A stretch of 64,000 nucleotides of DNA from Gammaproteobacteria bacterium (GCA_022826885.1 JAJDUB010000068.1:26387-90386); one strand, 5' to 3'. Numbered from the stretch's first letter, positions 8,147 through 17,651 are shown. Notes: generated by a model from the letters alone, not told the origin. Numbers and translations: made by a program.

Positions 8147-8462
8147 TTCGGTTTGCTCGCGGATACGGTATTGCTGCTGATGTGTCTACTCACTTAAGGT
8201 CTTGACGACCGGACACCGGACGAAGTGTAATGTTCCGGTCAAACCCTATCGCAAGCGGCCAGAGCTTGATTTGTTATTCAGGCTGTCCAGCTGCAGGGAA
8301 TCTCACACTGTTGGCAACAAATAGAATTGTCCTACTCTGTAACAAATAAATTGTCCGCTTTTGTCTTCACACTGAATCACGTCTGAAGTACCGAATCTAA
8401 TGAGAAATATTAATTATTTCCAGCAGTTATCAAAGGAAACGTTTATATAAGGATACTTTTAC
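8147..8462. other. Intergenic region with a short direct repeat and the TonB-receptor leader
   Basis: No gene is seen. A near-direct repeat, AACAAATAGAATTGTCC and AACAAATAAATTGTCC, occurs around 8318-8357. Repeats of this kind occur at some insertion-sequence ends, but no transposase is present. An AT-rich stretch (8400-8450) and an AAGGA ribosome site precede the receptor gene and probably hold its promoter. Confidence 0.3.
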
Positions 8463-11342
8463 ATGTGTAGGCAAATTCCCAAAATCGTCCTGTGGCTGTT
8501 GCCGGCAATCTCCGCAGGCGCTGTCCCGGCCGTTGCCTGGAGCCAACAGGCGCAGCAGGAATTACTGGAAGAGATAGTCGTCACGGGTTCCCGCATCGCC
8601 GCCGCCGACCCTAACCTGGTAACGTCCAGCCCGGTAACCATGGTCACGTCGGAAGAGTTGGGTTTTCGCGGCATCACCCGGGTGGAGGACCTGATCAACG
8701 ACCTGCCGTCGATAGTGCCGGAGTTGACCGCCAATGAATCCAACGGCGCCACCGGGTCGGCGACGATTGACCTGCGCGGCCTGTCTTCGGAGCGCACCCT
8801 GGTCCTGACCAACGGGCACCGGATGGGGTTCGGCAACGTATTCGCGCTTGCCCCGGACATTAACCAGGTGCCCGGCGCGCTGATCGAACGGGTCGAGGTC
8901 CTGACCGGCGGCGCCTCTGCGACTTATGGTTCCGACGCGATCTCCGGGGTCGTCAACTTCATCATGAAAAAAGACTTCGAAGGTATCCAGATCGACTACC
9001 AGTATGCAGGCTATCATCACGATTCAGGTAACGAGGCCGTTCAATCCGCCATTGCCGACAGCGGTTTTGAGCAGGCCCCGGACAGCGTCTTCGACGGTCG
9101 CGGTCACGACGTGAACGTAACCTTTGGCGTCGACACTCCTGATCGCAGGGGCAATATTACCGGCTACCTCGGATACCGGGAGACAAATGCACTTACCCAG
9201 TCTGAACGTGATTTCAGCGCCTGTACCCTGAGTGGGGGAGGCGGGGGCGACACCTGCGCCGGGTCCGCCACGATACCGACCGGCCTGTTTACGCCTTTCG
9301 ACGACACCTTCTTTTACACGGTCGAAGGGAATGAGTTCGTGCCCTGGGATTTTACCTTGTACAACTACGGCCCGCCGAATCACTTTCAACGCCCGGACGA
9401 GCGTTACACGGCCGGCCTGTTCGGTTACTACGAGGTCAGCGAGCGTCTGGAAGGGTATGTGGAATTCCAGTTCATGGATGATAACACCAACGCGCAAATC
9501 GCACCGTCTGGCGCATTCTTCGTGACTTCCACGCTGAACTGCAGCAACGCGTTCCTCTCAGCCCAGCAGTTCGCCGCCATCGGCTGCGCGTCCCCGGCTG
9601 ACGTAGTGCCGTTATATATCGGCCGCCGCAACGTCGAAGGCGGTTTTCGGAATAACGACATCACCCATACCTCGTACCGCGGCCTGGGCGGTATCAAGGG
9701 CAATATCAATGACGCATGGAGTTACGATGCGCATGTCAACATCTCGCGTACGGACTACGACGCAATGTATAACAACGACCTGTCCGTCACCCGCATTACC
9801 CGGGCGCTGGACGTGGTCGAAGTCGCCGGCGCGCCCACCTGCCGCGCCGCGATCGACGGCAGCGATCCCGGTTGCGTGCCCTGGAATGTCTTTGAAACGG
9901 GCGGCGTAACGCAGGAGGCGATTGACTACCTGCGCATTACCCTGCGCGCTACGGGCAGCCTGGAACAGGACCAGTACGTCGCCTTCGTATCCGGCGACCT
10001 GACCGGCTACGGGATCGGCAGTCCCATGGCGCAGGAGGGCATACAAGTCGTCCTTGGAGGCGAGTACCGGGACGAGAGAATGGACTTTAATCCTGACCTG
10101 GGATACAGGACGGGTGACGGCGCCGGTCAGGGCGGTCCGACCGAAGCCGTATCCGGTGCGGTCGATGTCACCGAGTTTTTCGTTGAAGCCAGGGTCCCGC
10201 TGGTGGAGTACCGGCCCTGGTTCGAATCCCTGACCGTCGACGCCGGCTATCGTCATTCCGATTACAACCCCGGCGTTACCACGGATACCTGGAAGGTGCT
10301 CGCCGAATGGACCCCGGCAGCAAGCCTCAAGCTGCGCGGCGGTTATTCCCGCGCGGTCAGGGCCGCCAACATCAGGGAGTTGTTTGAACCGAAAAACCTG
10401 GGCTTATGGTCCGGTGTCGATCCCTGTGCAGGTCCGATGCCGATACAGACAGCGGCACAGTGCGCGCACTCGGGAGTGACGGCAGAGCAGTACGGCAAAA
10501 TTCCCCTGAGCCCCGCCGGGCAGTACAACGGCATATTTGGCGGCAACACGGAACTCACACCTGAGCAGGCCAACACTTTCACCATCGGTGCGGTCATTAC
10601 CCCGGAAGACATTGTTCCGGGGCTGACCGTAAGCGTTGATTACTGGCGCATTGAGATCCTGGACGCGATTGATGACGTAGAGCCGGAATTCATCGTCAAC
10701 CAGTGCGGGCTGACCGGCGACCCGGTCTTCTGCTCACAGGTCAACCGCGGGTCTAACGGCAACCTCTGGATCGGCAGCAGCGCGACCGCCCCCAACATCG
10801 TCTCGACAAATATCAACATAGGCTTTTTCGAAACCGCCGGGATTGACTTCTTCGGCAACTACAGCATGGAAGCGGACAATTACGGCGCAGTGGAATTCAC
10901 CTTCCGCGGTAGCTGGCTGGAGAAATTTGAGCAGCAACTGACCCCCGGTGCCGTCGTCGAAGATTGTGCCGGTCAATATGGCAGTACATGCACCCGTCCC
11001 AGGCCTGAGTGGCGGCACAACCTGGGCGCGGTCTGGACCTCACCCTGGAACCTGACATTCGCTGGAAGCTGGCGCCATGTCAGCGGCGTTGACGAGTTTG
11101 CCAATGATCGATTCAGTGCCGGTTCCGAGAACTACATCGATATGTCCGTTGACTATACGCCGGGGTTCATCGGCATCGGCAAAACCACCTTGAGTGTGGG
11201 CGTCAGCAATCTCATGGATAATGACCCGCCGGTCAGCGGTTTCTTTAACAACGTGGCGGTATATGGCAACGGCAACACAATACCGGGAATGTGGGATACC
11301 CTGGGCCGTTACCTGTTCTTCGGGGTCACCCAGAAATTCTGA
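8463..11342 (+). CDS. TonB-dependent outer-membrane receptor 1
   Basis: A 959-residue receptor with a signal peptide (IVLWLLPAISAGAVPAVAWS), a TonB-box-like EEIVVTGSRI, a plug domain (RVEDLINDLPSIVPEL, TIDLRGLSSERTLVLTNGHR, VEVLTGGASATYGSDAISGVVNF) and a long beta-barrel ending in an aromatic residue (LFFGVTQKF), as required for outer-membrane assembly. These receptors import substrates using proton motive force relayed by TonB. The VTGSRI/LTNGHR type is typical of receptors for organic substrates in marine proteobacteria. It precedes the vdcD-hyuA-hyuB-ubiD module by 133 bases and may take up its substrate. The ligand is unknown. Confidence 0.93.
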   Translation: MCRQIPKIVLWLLPAISAGAVPAVAWSQQAQQELLEEIVVTGSRIAAADPNLVTSSPVTMVTSEELGFRGITRVEDLINDLPSIVPELTANESNGATGSATIDLRGLSSERTLVLTNGHRMGFGNVFALAPDINQVPGALIERVEVLTGGASATYGSDAISGVVNFIMKKDFEGIQIDYQYAGYHHDSGNEAVQSAIADSGFEQAPDSVFDGRGHDVNVTFGVDTPDRRGNITGYLGYRETNALTQSERDFSACTLSGGGGGDTCAGSATIPTGLFTPFDDTFFYTVEGNEFVPWDFTLYNYGPPNHFQRPDERYTAGLFGYYEVSERLEGYVEFQFMDDNTNAQIAPSGAFFVTSTLNCSNAFLSAQQFAAIGCASPADVVPLYIGRRNVEGGFRNNDITHTSYRGLGGIKGNINDAWSYDAHVNISRTDYDAMYNNDLSVTRITRALDVVEVAGAPTCRAAIDGSDPGCVPWNVFETGGVTQEAIDYLRITLRATGSLEQDQYVAFVSGDLTGYGIGSPMAQEGIQVVLGGEYRDERMDFNPDLGYRTGDGAGQGGPTEAVSGAVDVTEFFVEARVPLVEYRPWFESLTVDAGYRHSDYNPGVTTDTWKVLAEWTPAASLKLRGGYSRAVRAANIRELFEPKNLGLWSGVDPCAGPMPIQTAAQCAHSGVTAEQYGKIPLSPAGQYNGIFGGNTELTPEQANTFTIGAVITPEDIVPGLTVSVDYWRIEILDAIDDVEPEFIVNQCGLTGDPVFCSQVNRGSNGNLWIGSSATAPNIVSTNINIGFFETAGIDFFGNYSMEADNYGAVEFTFRGSWLEKFEQQLTPGAVVEDCAGQYGSTCTRPRPEWRHNLGAVWTSPWNLTFAGSWRHVSGVDEFANDRFSAGSENYIDMSVDYTPGFIGIGKTTLSVGVSNLMDNDPPVSGFFNNVAVYGNGNTIPGMWDTLGRYLFFGVTQKF

Positions 11343-11475
11343 ATAAGGAGTGATGCCAGGGCTGACCCCATCTCTCGTGCCCATTACCTGATGGGTGAAT
11401 GTAATGATTGGAGTGTTACAATACAAGCCTTGATTAAAGGGTCACATGTGAGAATATCTCCGGGAAGAACTATAT

Positions 11476-11706
11476 ATGACTTTGCAATGTCCCCGCTGTA
11501 GTGCAGACGCAGGCCGTTGCCGGGAGGAATACCGGGGGATGGATGGCGACACGGTAGCCTGGACCATATATCACTGCCTGGATTGTTCGTTCACGTGGCG
11601 TGATTGTGAGCCTGAGACTGTGGTAAATCACGGGATACGGCCGTCATGGGCGAACCTCAAAACCGTTGATCCGGAATCTTACCCCCATAACATTCCGCCG
11701 CCATAG
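11476..11706 (+). CDS. vdcD: VdcD/BsdD-type zinc-ribbon protein, copy 2
   Basis: A 76-residue protein with CPRC near residue 5, CLDC near residue 36, then SFTWRDCEP and a NIPPP end. It is the same architecture as the protein at 1842-2075, so it is a paralogue of the VdcD subunit of hydroxyarylic acid decarboxylases. Here it does not sit next to ubiD. It is 11 bases upstream of hyuA, and the matching ubiD is the last gene of the apparent operon (16034-17557). This placement makes it likely to work with the HyuA/HyuB/UbiD set. It has a GGGAAG ribosome site. Confidence 0.82.
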   Translation: MTLQCPRCSADAGRCREEYRGMDGDTVAWTIYHCLDCSFTWRDCEPETVVNHGIRPSWANLKTVDPESYPHNIPPP

Positions 11707-11717
11707 GAACAATATCA

Positions 11718-13808
11718 ATGCAATACAAGATAGGGGTTGATACGGGAGGCACCTTCACGGATGCGGTTGTCCTGGATGAAGACGGAAACATAACGACCGG
11801 CAAGCATCTCACCACCTACCACGATTTCTCGGAAGGCGTCGGTAACTCGCTTGCCGTCGCGGCGGAAAAACTGTCGCTCAGCCTGGAACAGTTGCTCGGC
11901 AACTGTGTTGCATTTGCTTACGGCACCACCATCGGCACCAACGCCATTGCGACGCGCAGCGGCGCAAAAGTCGGTATGTTAACCACGAAGGGCGCCCGGG
12001 ATACCATCCATATAGCGCGCGGGTTGTCACGTTGGACGGGTTTATCGGAAGCCGAGACCAAGCACATGGCGACCACCATAAAACCGGCGCCGCTGGTACC
12101 TAAAAAGTTGACCAGGGAGGTACGCGAACGGGTGGATTACTCCGGCAGCGAGGTGGTGGCGTTAAATGAAGACGACGTGCGTGCGGCCGTGGCGGAACTT
12201 GTCGAGCAGGGCGTGGAAAGTATTGCTGTTTGCTTCCTTTGGTCGTTTACAAACAGCGGGCACGAGTTGAAAGCTAAGGAGATCGTGCAGGAACTGTATC
12301 CTGACCTGTATAGCTGCACTTCCTGTGAAGTGGTGCCGTTGGAAGGCGAATACGAGCGTTTCATCACCACGGTGCTGGATGCCTATGTGGGGCCGGCAAC
12401 CCTGAGCTATATGAAATCCGTTTCCGGATTTCTCAGGAAAAAGGGATTGAAGCCGAGACTGCTGCTGATGAAGGCCGACGGCGGGATAGCGTATTCCGAT
12501 TCCGTGCTGCCGGTCGCCACTGTCCACTCCGGACCGGCAGGCGGTGTAAAGGCGACGCAGACATTCGGCCGGATCCTGGGTTATGAAAATATTATTTCGA
12601 CAGACGTAGGCGGCACGACTTTTGACGTGAGCCTTATCACCAATGGCAAGGAAACCTTCAACCGCGAACCCCGTATCGAGAAGTTCAGCACTCTGTACCC
12701 GACTCTGGACATCGTGTCCATCGGCGCGGGCGGAGGGACCATAGTCCATGCCGATCCGGAGCTGAAAACGTTGCACGTGGGTCCGCAAAGCGCGGGTTCG
12801 AACCCGGGTCCGGCCTGTTACGGGTTCGGCGGCGAGCAGGCCACCATGACCGATGCCGCGGTGATCCTGGGTTATATCAATCCGGACTACTTCAACGGCG
12901 GACGCATGGCGTTGTATCCGGAACGGTCCCGGGAGGCATTCAACAGGGTGGCCGCGGTTATGGACATGGACGTGGTGGAGGTGGCCCAGGGCGCGTACGA
13001 GATCATCAATTCGCACATGTCTGACCTGATCATGGGCATGACGGTACGGCGCGGGGTGGACATCGGCAATTATGTGATTTTCAGTTTCGGCGGTGCAGGT
13101 CCCGTGCACGTGGCCTATATGGGCGCGACGCTGGGCGCCGGAAAAGCGATTATTCCCGCTTCATCTTCAGTTTACTCGGCACTGGGACTGGCTACATCCC
13201 CCATAGGACATACATATATCAAGTATGACTACCGCACTTTACCGATAACTGCGCAGGTCTTGAACGACAATATCGGCGAGTTGCATCAGCGGGTCAAACA
13301 GGAACTGGCCGAAGGCGGCGTACACCCCGACAATATGGACATTCGGGTTTCAATGGATATGAAATACCTGTTGCAGATCAATACGGTCAATATGACGATC
13401 CCGTTAAAGGATGAATATACGGAAGACGATGCGGCCCGGCTGGGCGGCATGTTCGACCAGGCGTATACGGATCTGTACGGCGCCGGCGCGGCGTATCCCG
13501 AGGCCGGGCGCGTGATCTCCTCCTACATGATCAAGGGGGAGGGCATAGTCCACGATTTTGCCCCGAATCCGGCGCCCCTGGCAGGCAAGGACCCTGGGGC
13601 GGGGAATAAGGGCAGCAGACAGGCGTATTTCAAAGGTGATGGATTCCTGGAAACGCCCCTGTTTGATTTTGCAAAACTGCTTCCGGGCAACGAAGTGGTT
13701 GGGCCTGCGATTATAGAAGCGGATGAGACCACTATCGTTGTGCCGCCTGGCTACAATGCATCACTGGACGGATTTAAAAATATCGAACTGGTACGAATAC
13801 AAGGGTAA
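11718..13808 (+). CDS. HyuA-type ATP-dependent hydantoinase/oxoprolinase/acetone-carboxylase-beta family subunit 1
   Basis: A 696-residue protein starting with the ATP-binding ASKHA motif GVDTGGTFTDAVV. It also has FAYGTTIGTNAIATRSGAKVG, a second phosphate-binding element STDVGGTTFDVSLI, SIGAGGGTIVHAD and QSAGSNPGPACYG. This family covers ATP-dependent N-methylhydantoinase, 5-oxoprolinase and acetone/acetophenone carboxylase, all of which phosphorylate a carbonyl-type substrate. The partner HyuB follows at once, and its gamma-like tail favours a carboxylase over a hydrolase. The gene starts 11 bases after the zinc-ribbon gene. Confidence 0.92.
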   Translation: MQYKIGVDTGGTFTDAVVLDEDGNITTGKHLTTYHDFSEGVGNSLAVAAEKLSLSLEQLLGNCVAFAYGTTIGTNAIATRSGAKVGMLTTKGARDTIHIARGLSRWTGLSEAETKHMATTIKPAPLVPKKLTREVRERVDYSGSEVVALNEDDVRAAVAELVEQGVESIAVCFLWSFTNSGHELKAKEIVQELYPDLYSCTSCEVVPLEGEYERFITTVLDAYVGPATLSYMKSVSGFLRKKGLKPRLLLMKADGGIAYSDSVLPVATVHSGPAGGVKATQTFGRILGYENIISTDVGGTTFDVSLITNGKETFNREPRIEKFSTLYPTLDIVSIGAGGGTIVHADPELKTLHVGPQSAGSNPGPACYGFGGEQATMTDAAVILGYINPDYFNGGRMALYPERSREAFNRVAAVMDMDVVEVAQGAYEIINSHMSDLIMGMTVRRGVDIGNYVIFSFGGAGPVHVAYMGATLGAGKAIIPASSSVYSALGLATSPIGHTYIKYDYRTLPITAQVLNDNIGELHQRVKQELAEGGVHPDNMDIRVSMDMKYLLQINTVNMTIPLKDEYTEDDAARLGGMFDQAYTDLYGAGAAYPEAGRVISSYMIKGEGIVHDFAPNPAPLAGKDPGAGNKGSRQAYFKGDGFLETPLFDFAKLLPGNEVVGPAIIEADETTIVVPPGYNASLDGFKNIELVRIQG

Positions 13809-13812
13809 CGAA

Positions 13813-15990
13813 ATGAGAGATAAGCTCGATCCGGTCACTTTCGAGATTCTCCGGCACCGTCTGGAGGAAATCGTCAATGAAGCCTACTACACGATGGCCC
13901 GCGTCTCGGGCAATGCAATCATCACGGAGGCGGGCGACCATGAAGAGGCCATCCTGAACGCAAACGGGGATACCATCATGGTGGGCGGCGGCATTGTCGA
14001 ATGGACCCAGTGTCTCGAGGAGGCGGGGCGCTACATATCCAGGGAGTACCAGGATAACCCCGGTATCTTTGAAGGCGACCAGTTCGTCCTGAACTGCACC
14101 GAAGTAGCGGCGGTGCACCTGATGGATATCCAGGTGTTGAAGCCGGTGTTCTGGGAGGGCGAACGGTTTGCCTGGTTGAATACGGCCGGGCACAACATGG
14201 ACGTTGGCGGCATCAATATCGGGGGCGTCCAGATTGATGCCCGTGAGCGCGTCCAGGAAGGGTTGAGCATGTGGGGCCTCAAGGTGTGCGAGCGGGGGGT
14301 TATTCGCAAGGACATCGAGACAACCATCAAGAACATGACCCGCCAGCCGGAACTCCTGGTGCTGGAGTTACGGGCGCGCATGGCTGCCAATAATGCCGCG
14401 GAGAAACGCCTTTTGGACACCGTCAGGGAGTTTGGTTTCGACAAGGTGATGGCAATCTTCGAAGAATTACCGAGATACTCGGAACAGCGCATCCGCCAGA
14501 GGCTGAGGAAGCTGCCTGATGGCGAATTCTCGGCAGTTCACTATTTCGAATCGGTTATTGAGAGTGAGGGCGCCCTGGCAGTCAGGTGTAAGCTGGTAAA
14601 AAAAGGCGACACCATAAAGATGGATTTCACCGGGTCGTCGCCGCAGTCAAAAGGGGCCCAGAACGTGGCGTTACCCGGCGCAAAGAGCAATGCCGAGTGC
14701 CCTTTTCTCATGATGCTTGCCCATGATATTCCATGGAATTACGGCCTGTGGGGGGTGATTGAGTGGGTCCTGCCCCATGGCAGCATCGTCAACCCCACGG
14801 ATGACGCGCCGGTATCGATCAATACGCCTGCGGGCGCCGGCTACGTCACCATCGGTTGTGTACTGGATTGCATCAGCCAGCTCTATTTGTGTTCCGATGA
14901 AAAGGAAGAGGCAATGGCCTCCGGCAGCAATGCCTTTAACAACCCGATGCTCTACGGCAGCGACAAGGAAGGAAATTATTTCATTACGATGATGATGGAA
15001 AACCTCATCTGCGGCGCCGGGGGAATGTACCACCGTGACGGCGATGATACCTGCTCCAACATGTGGACCACCAAGCCCCAGGTTACCAACCTGGAACGCG
15101 CCGAGCAGTTGTTTCCCTGGTTGTACCTGTGGCGCAGGGAGGCATTGGATACCGGCGGGCCCGGAAAGAACCGGGGCGGTACTGCCTGTATGAACGCTTT
15201 TATTCCGTGGAAGGTCGATGAGATGGAAGTCCATGACAACGGTATGGGCGACACCGTGCGCCTCGCCAACGGTCTGGCCGGGGGGTATCCCGCTCCCAAT
15301 GTAAAACAGTACCTCATCAGAAAATCCAACATACAATCCATGTTCGACCGGGGGGAAATGCCGTCTGCCGTGGATGAAATTGAAGGGGTGGTCGAGGAAT
15401 ACGGCGTCAACACCACGCTGCCCTTCTATAAGGACGATGTCTACGCGGTTTACTTCGGCGGTGGTGGTGGGTTTGGCGACCCGCTGGAACGTGACCCCGG
15501 GAATCTTGCTAACGACGTAATAAACGAACATGTATCGGTCGATGAAGCCAGGAAGTTATATGGTGTCGTCTTCGACAGGGAAACGCTACGGGTTGATCAG
15601 GAGGGCACTGAGGAAGAACGGCAAAATATCCGCAAAAGGCGTCTGGAAATGGCACAGGCGCCGAAACTGGCAAACGGTGGAACCGAAAACAGCGGCATCG
15701 AGTTGATGAACTGGGCCGGGGTGATTTCCCTGAACGTGAACGATGCGGGTGAGCGTTACTGGCAATGCATGAAATGCGACCATGTCCTGGGTGATGCGAA
15801 TGCTGACTGGAAGGACTACACGGCGACCTGGCATGCCCCGATGCGGCACGGACAACCCGAAGCATATGCAGCGGCTACTGAAGAGTATCACCTGCGCGAA
15901 TGTTACTGCCCCAACTGCGGCGGGTTGTTCGAGGTGTTGAACCTCGGTGTCAATGATGAGGACGTGGTGACATTCAGGTACCTCGGCTGA
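13813..15990 (+). CDS. HyuB-type subunit fused to an acetone-carboxylase-gamma-like zinc domain
   Basis: A 725-residue protein. Residues 1 to about 560 are a HyuB/oxoprolinase B domain, recognisable from DPVTFEILRHRLEEIVNEA, WLNTAGHNMDVGGI, DTGGPGKNRGGTA and GGGGGFGDPLERDP. Residues from about 615 to the end form an extra module with CMKC, and REC followed by CPNCGGLFEVLNLG, like the gamma subunit of acetone and acetophenone carboxylases, which binds zinc. Ordinary HyuB proteins in this window are 556-579 residues, so the tail is specific to this copy. It starts at 13813, where the protein begins MRDKLDPVTFE, five bases after the hyuA stop. This fusion is the main reason to call the pair a carboxylase. 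Confidence 0.88.
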   Translation: MRDKLDPVTFEILRHRLEEIVNEAYYTMARVSGNAIITEAGDHEEAILNANGDTIMVGGGIVEWTQCLEEAGRYISREYQDNPGIFEGDQFVLNCTEVAAVHLMDIQVLKPVFWEGERFAWLNTAGHNMDVGGINIGGVQIDARERVQEGLSMWGLKVCERGVIRKDIETTIKNMTRQPELLVLELRARMAANNAAEKRLLDTVREFGFDKVMAIFEELPRYSEQRIRQRLRKLPDGEFSAVHYFESVIESEGALAVRCKLVKKGDTIKMDFTGSSPQSKGAQNVALPGAKSNAECPFLMMLAHDIPWNYGLWGVIEWVLPHGSIVNPTDDAPVSINTPAGAGYVTIGCVLDCISQLYLCSDEKEEAMASGSNAFNNPMLYGSDKEGNYFITMMMENLICGAGGMYHRDGDDTCSNMWTTKPQVTNLERAEQLFPWLYLWRREALDTGGPGKNRGGTACMNAFIPWKVDEMEVHDNGMGDTVRLANGLAGGYPAPNVKQYLIRKSNIQSMFDRGEMPSAVDEIEGVVEEYGVNTTLPFYKDDVYAVYFGGGGGFGDPLERDPGNLANDVINEHVSVDEARKLYGVVFDRETLRVDQEGTEEERQNIRKRRLEMAQAPKLANGGTENSGIELMNWAGVISLNVNDAGERYWQCMKCDHVLGDANADWKDYTATWHAPMRHGQPEAYAAATEEYHLRECYCPNCGGLFEVLNLGVNDEDVVTFRYLG

Positions 15991-16033
15991 GCAAGGTCAA
16001 CGCCATGCTATGCTTGCTGCGCACCACCCTGCA

Positions 16034-17557
16034 ATGACATCCAAACGCAAGCCGACCCTGTCCCCGGAAGCCATCGCCGTCGGCCGGCGTATCAAGGGGT
16101 TGCGGGAGTTCCTTGCACTGCTCGATGAGAACGGCCAACTGGCGGTCTGGGAGGAGGAAGTCCTACCGGAGCCGGATATCCGCAACATTTCCGTAGCCGC
16201 AGGCCGCGATGCCATGCATGGACCGGCCGTGCTGCTCACCAACATCAAGGGTTACCCCGGCAAACAGGTCGTGGTAGGGGTGCACGGCAGTTTCACCAAC
16301 CTGGCCCTGCTGATGGGGCGCCCGAAGGGGACGTCGGTGAAGGAGTTGTTCTACGAAATGATCAACCGCTGGGGCAGTGATGAACCGTTAATCGAGCGGG
16401 TACCCCCGGCCCGGGCGCCGGCACTTGCCAACCGGGTCGAGAACGGCATCAACCTGTACGCACTGCTGCCCCTGTACCGCATCAACGAGTATGACGGCGG
16501 GTTTTATATCGACAAGGCCAACGTGGTAAGCCGGGACCCGTCGGACCCGGAGGACTTCGGCAAGCAGAACGTGGGCATCTACCGGATACAGGTACATGGG
16601 CCTGATATGTTCAGTCTGGATGCGGTGCCGTCCCATGACATGGGCCAGCACATACGGATTGCTGAGCGGGAGAATGCTGACCTGAACATCGCCGTGATGA
16701 TCGGCAACCATCCTGCCCTGGCGATGTTTGCGGGGACGCCGGTGGACTACGATGAATCGGAATATGCGTATGCCTCGCAGATGATGGGGGCGCCGTTGCA
16801 GTTGACTACATCCGGCAACGGCCTTGACATCCTGGCCAACTCGGAGATGGTCATTGAGGCGACGATGGTCAACAGGGAGCGTATCCTTGAAGGGCCGTTC
16901 GGTGAGTACCCCGGCACTTACGGCGCCGTGCGCAGGCTGAATGTATTCAGGGTGACGTCCGTATCCTTCCGGGACGACCCTATCTTCGAGAGTCTGTACA
17001 TCGGCAGCAAGAGCTGGACGGAGCACGACACGCTTCTGGGGATTAATGTCTGTACGACGGTGTATAACCAGTTGAAACAGAATTTCCCTGAAGTCATTGC
17101 CGTTAATGCTTTATACCAGGACGGGACGACTGCGGTCATTGCGGTGAAGAACCGTTTTGCCGGCTTTGCCAAATCCGTTGCCCTGCGGGCGCTCGGTTCT
17201 CCTCACGGGCTGTTGTTCCTGAAAAACCTCATCATGGTCGATGCCGACATCGACCCGTTTGACCTGAACCAGGTCATCTGGTCGTTGTCCAACCGCACCC
17301 GGGCTGATGACATCATCGTATTGCCCAACATGCCGCTCAGTGATGCCGACCCGTCAGCGGAGATCGGGGGCAAAGGCCACCGCCTGATTATCGATGCCAC
17401 TTCCTATATGCCGCCCGACAAAATTTCCGTGAACAATAACCTTGTTGAATCACCGGCCGGTCCGGTAATTGACGAACTGGAAAGAATTATTAATAAGCTG
17501 CGAAACGGAAACCCTGTATTCCGTCATTCCTGCGAAAGCAGGAATCCAGTAGAATAA
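16034..17557 (+). CDS. ubiD: UbiD-family prenyl-FMN-dependent (de)carboxylase, copy 2
   Basis: The protein is about 507 residues and aligns end to end with copy 1 (361-1845), sharing the signature LEGPFGEYPGTY, the KQNVGIYRIQV segment and MVDADIDPFDLNQVIW. The start at 16034 matches the N-terminal length of copy 1. An ATG at 16010 is also possible and has a distant AAGG. The last dozen residues (FRHSCESRNPVE) are encoded by the palindromic repeat at 17521-17621, so the native C-terminus has been replaced or extended. It follows hyuB by about 40 bases and probably shares its operon. The cofactor would come from UbiX at 4302-4871. Confidence 0.92.
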   Translation: MTSKRKPTLSPEAIAVGRRIKGLREFLALLDENGQLAVWEEEVLPEPDIRNISVAAGRDAMHGPAVLLTNIKGYPGKQVVVGVHGSFTNLALLMGRPKGTSVKELFYEMINRWGSDEPLIERVPPARAPALANRVENGINLYALLPLYRINEYDGGFYIDKANVVSRDPSDPEDFGKQNVGIYRIQVHGPDMFSLDAVPSHDMGQHIRIAERENADLNIAVMIGNHPALAMFAGTPVDYDESEYAYASQMMGAPLQLTTSGNGLDILANSEMVIEATMVNRERILEGPFGEYPGTYGAVRRLNVFRVTSVSFRDDPIFESLYIGSKSWTEHDTLLGINVCTTVYNQLKQNFPEVIAVNALYQDGTTAVIAVKNRFAGFAKSVALRALGSPHGLLFLKNLIMVDADIDPFDLNQVIWSLSNRTRADDIIVLPNMPLSDADPSAEIGGKGHRLIIDATSYMPPDKISVNNNLVESPAGPVIDELERIINKLRNGNPVFRHSCESRNPVE

Positions 17558-17621
17558 TGCGTCGCCGCAGGCGACCCTTTTTCTCACTGGATTCCCGCCT
17601 GCGCGGGAATGACAGACGGGG
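17521..17621. repeat. Composite palindromic intergenic repeat of the CGTCATTCC...GGAATCCAG type
   Basis: Two hairpins, CATTCCTGC/GCAGGAAT and ATTCCCGC/GCGGGAAT, are themselves arranged as an inverted repeat. CCGTCATTCC...GGAATCCAGT on the left mirrors ACTGGATTCC...GGAATGACAGACGG on the right. A small GTCGCC/GGCGAC stem sits between them. This mobile palindrome type is widespread in proteobacteria. It overlaps the 3' end of ubiD copy 2 and may also act as a bidirectional terminator against the minus-strand gene ending at 17652. Confidence 0.85.
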
Positions 17622-17651
17622 CGGAAATGACAATGACCAGGACTTCCAATA

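Noticed and set aside
8318..8357. Insertion-sequence end suggested by AACAAATA-AATTGTCC repeats
   Set aside because: No transposase or second end was found, so it is recorded only as a repeat in the intergenic note.
12162..13109. 315-codon minus-strand frame opposite hyuA
   Set aside because: There is no ribosome site, no domain, and it lies fully inside the hyuA coding region.
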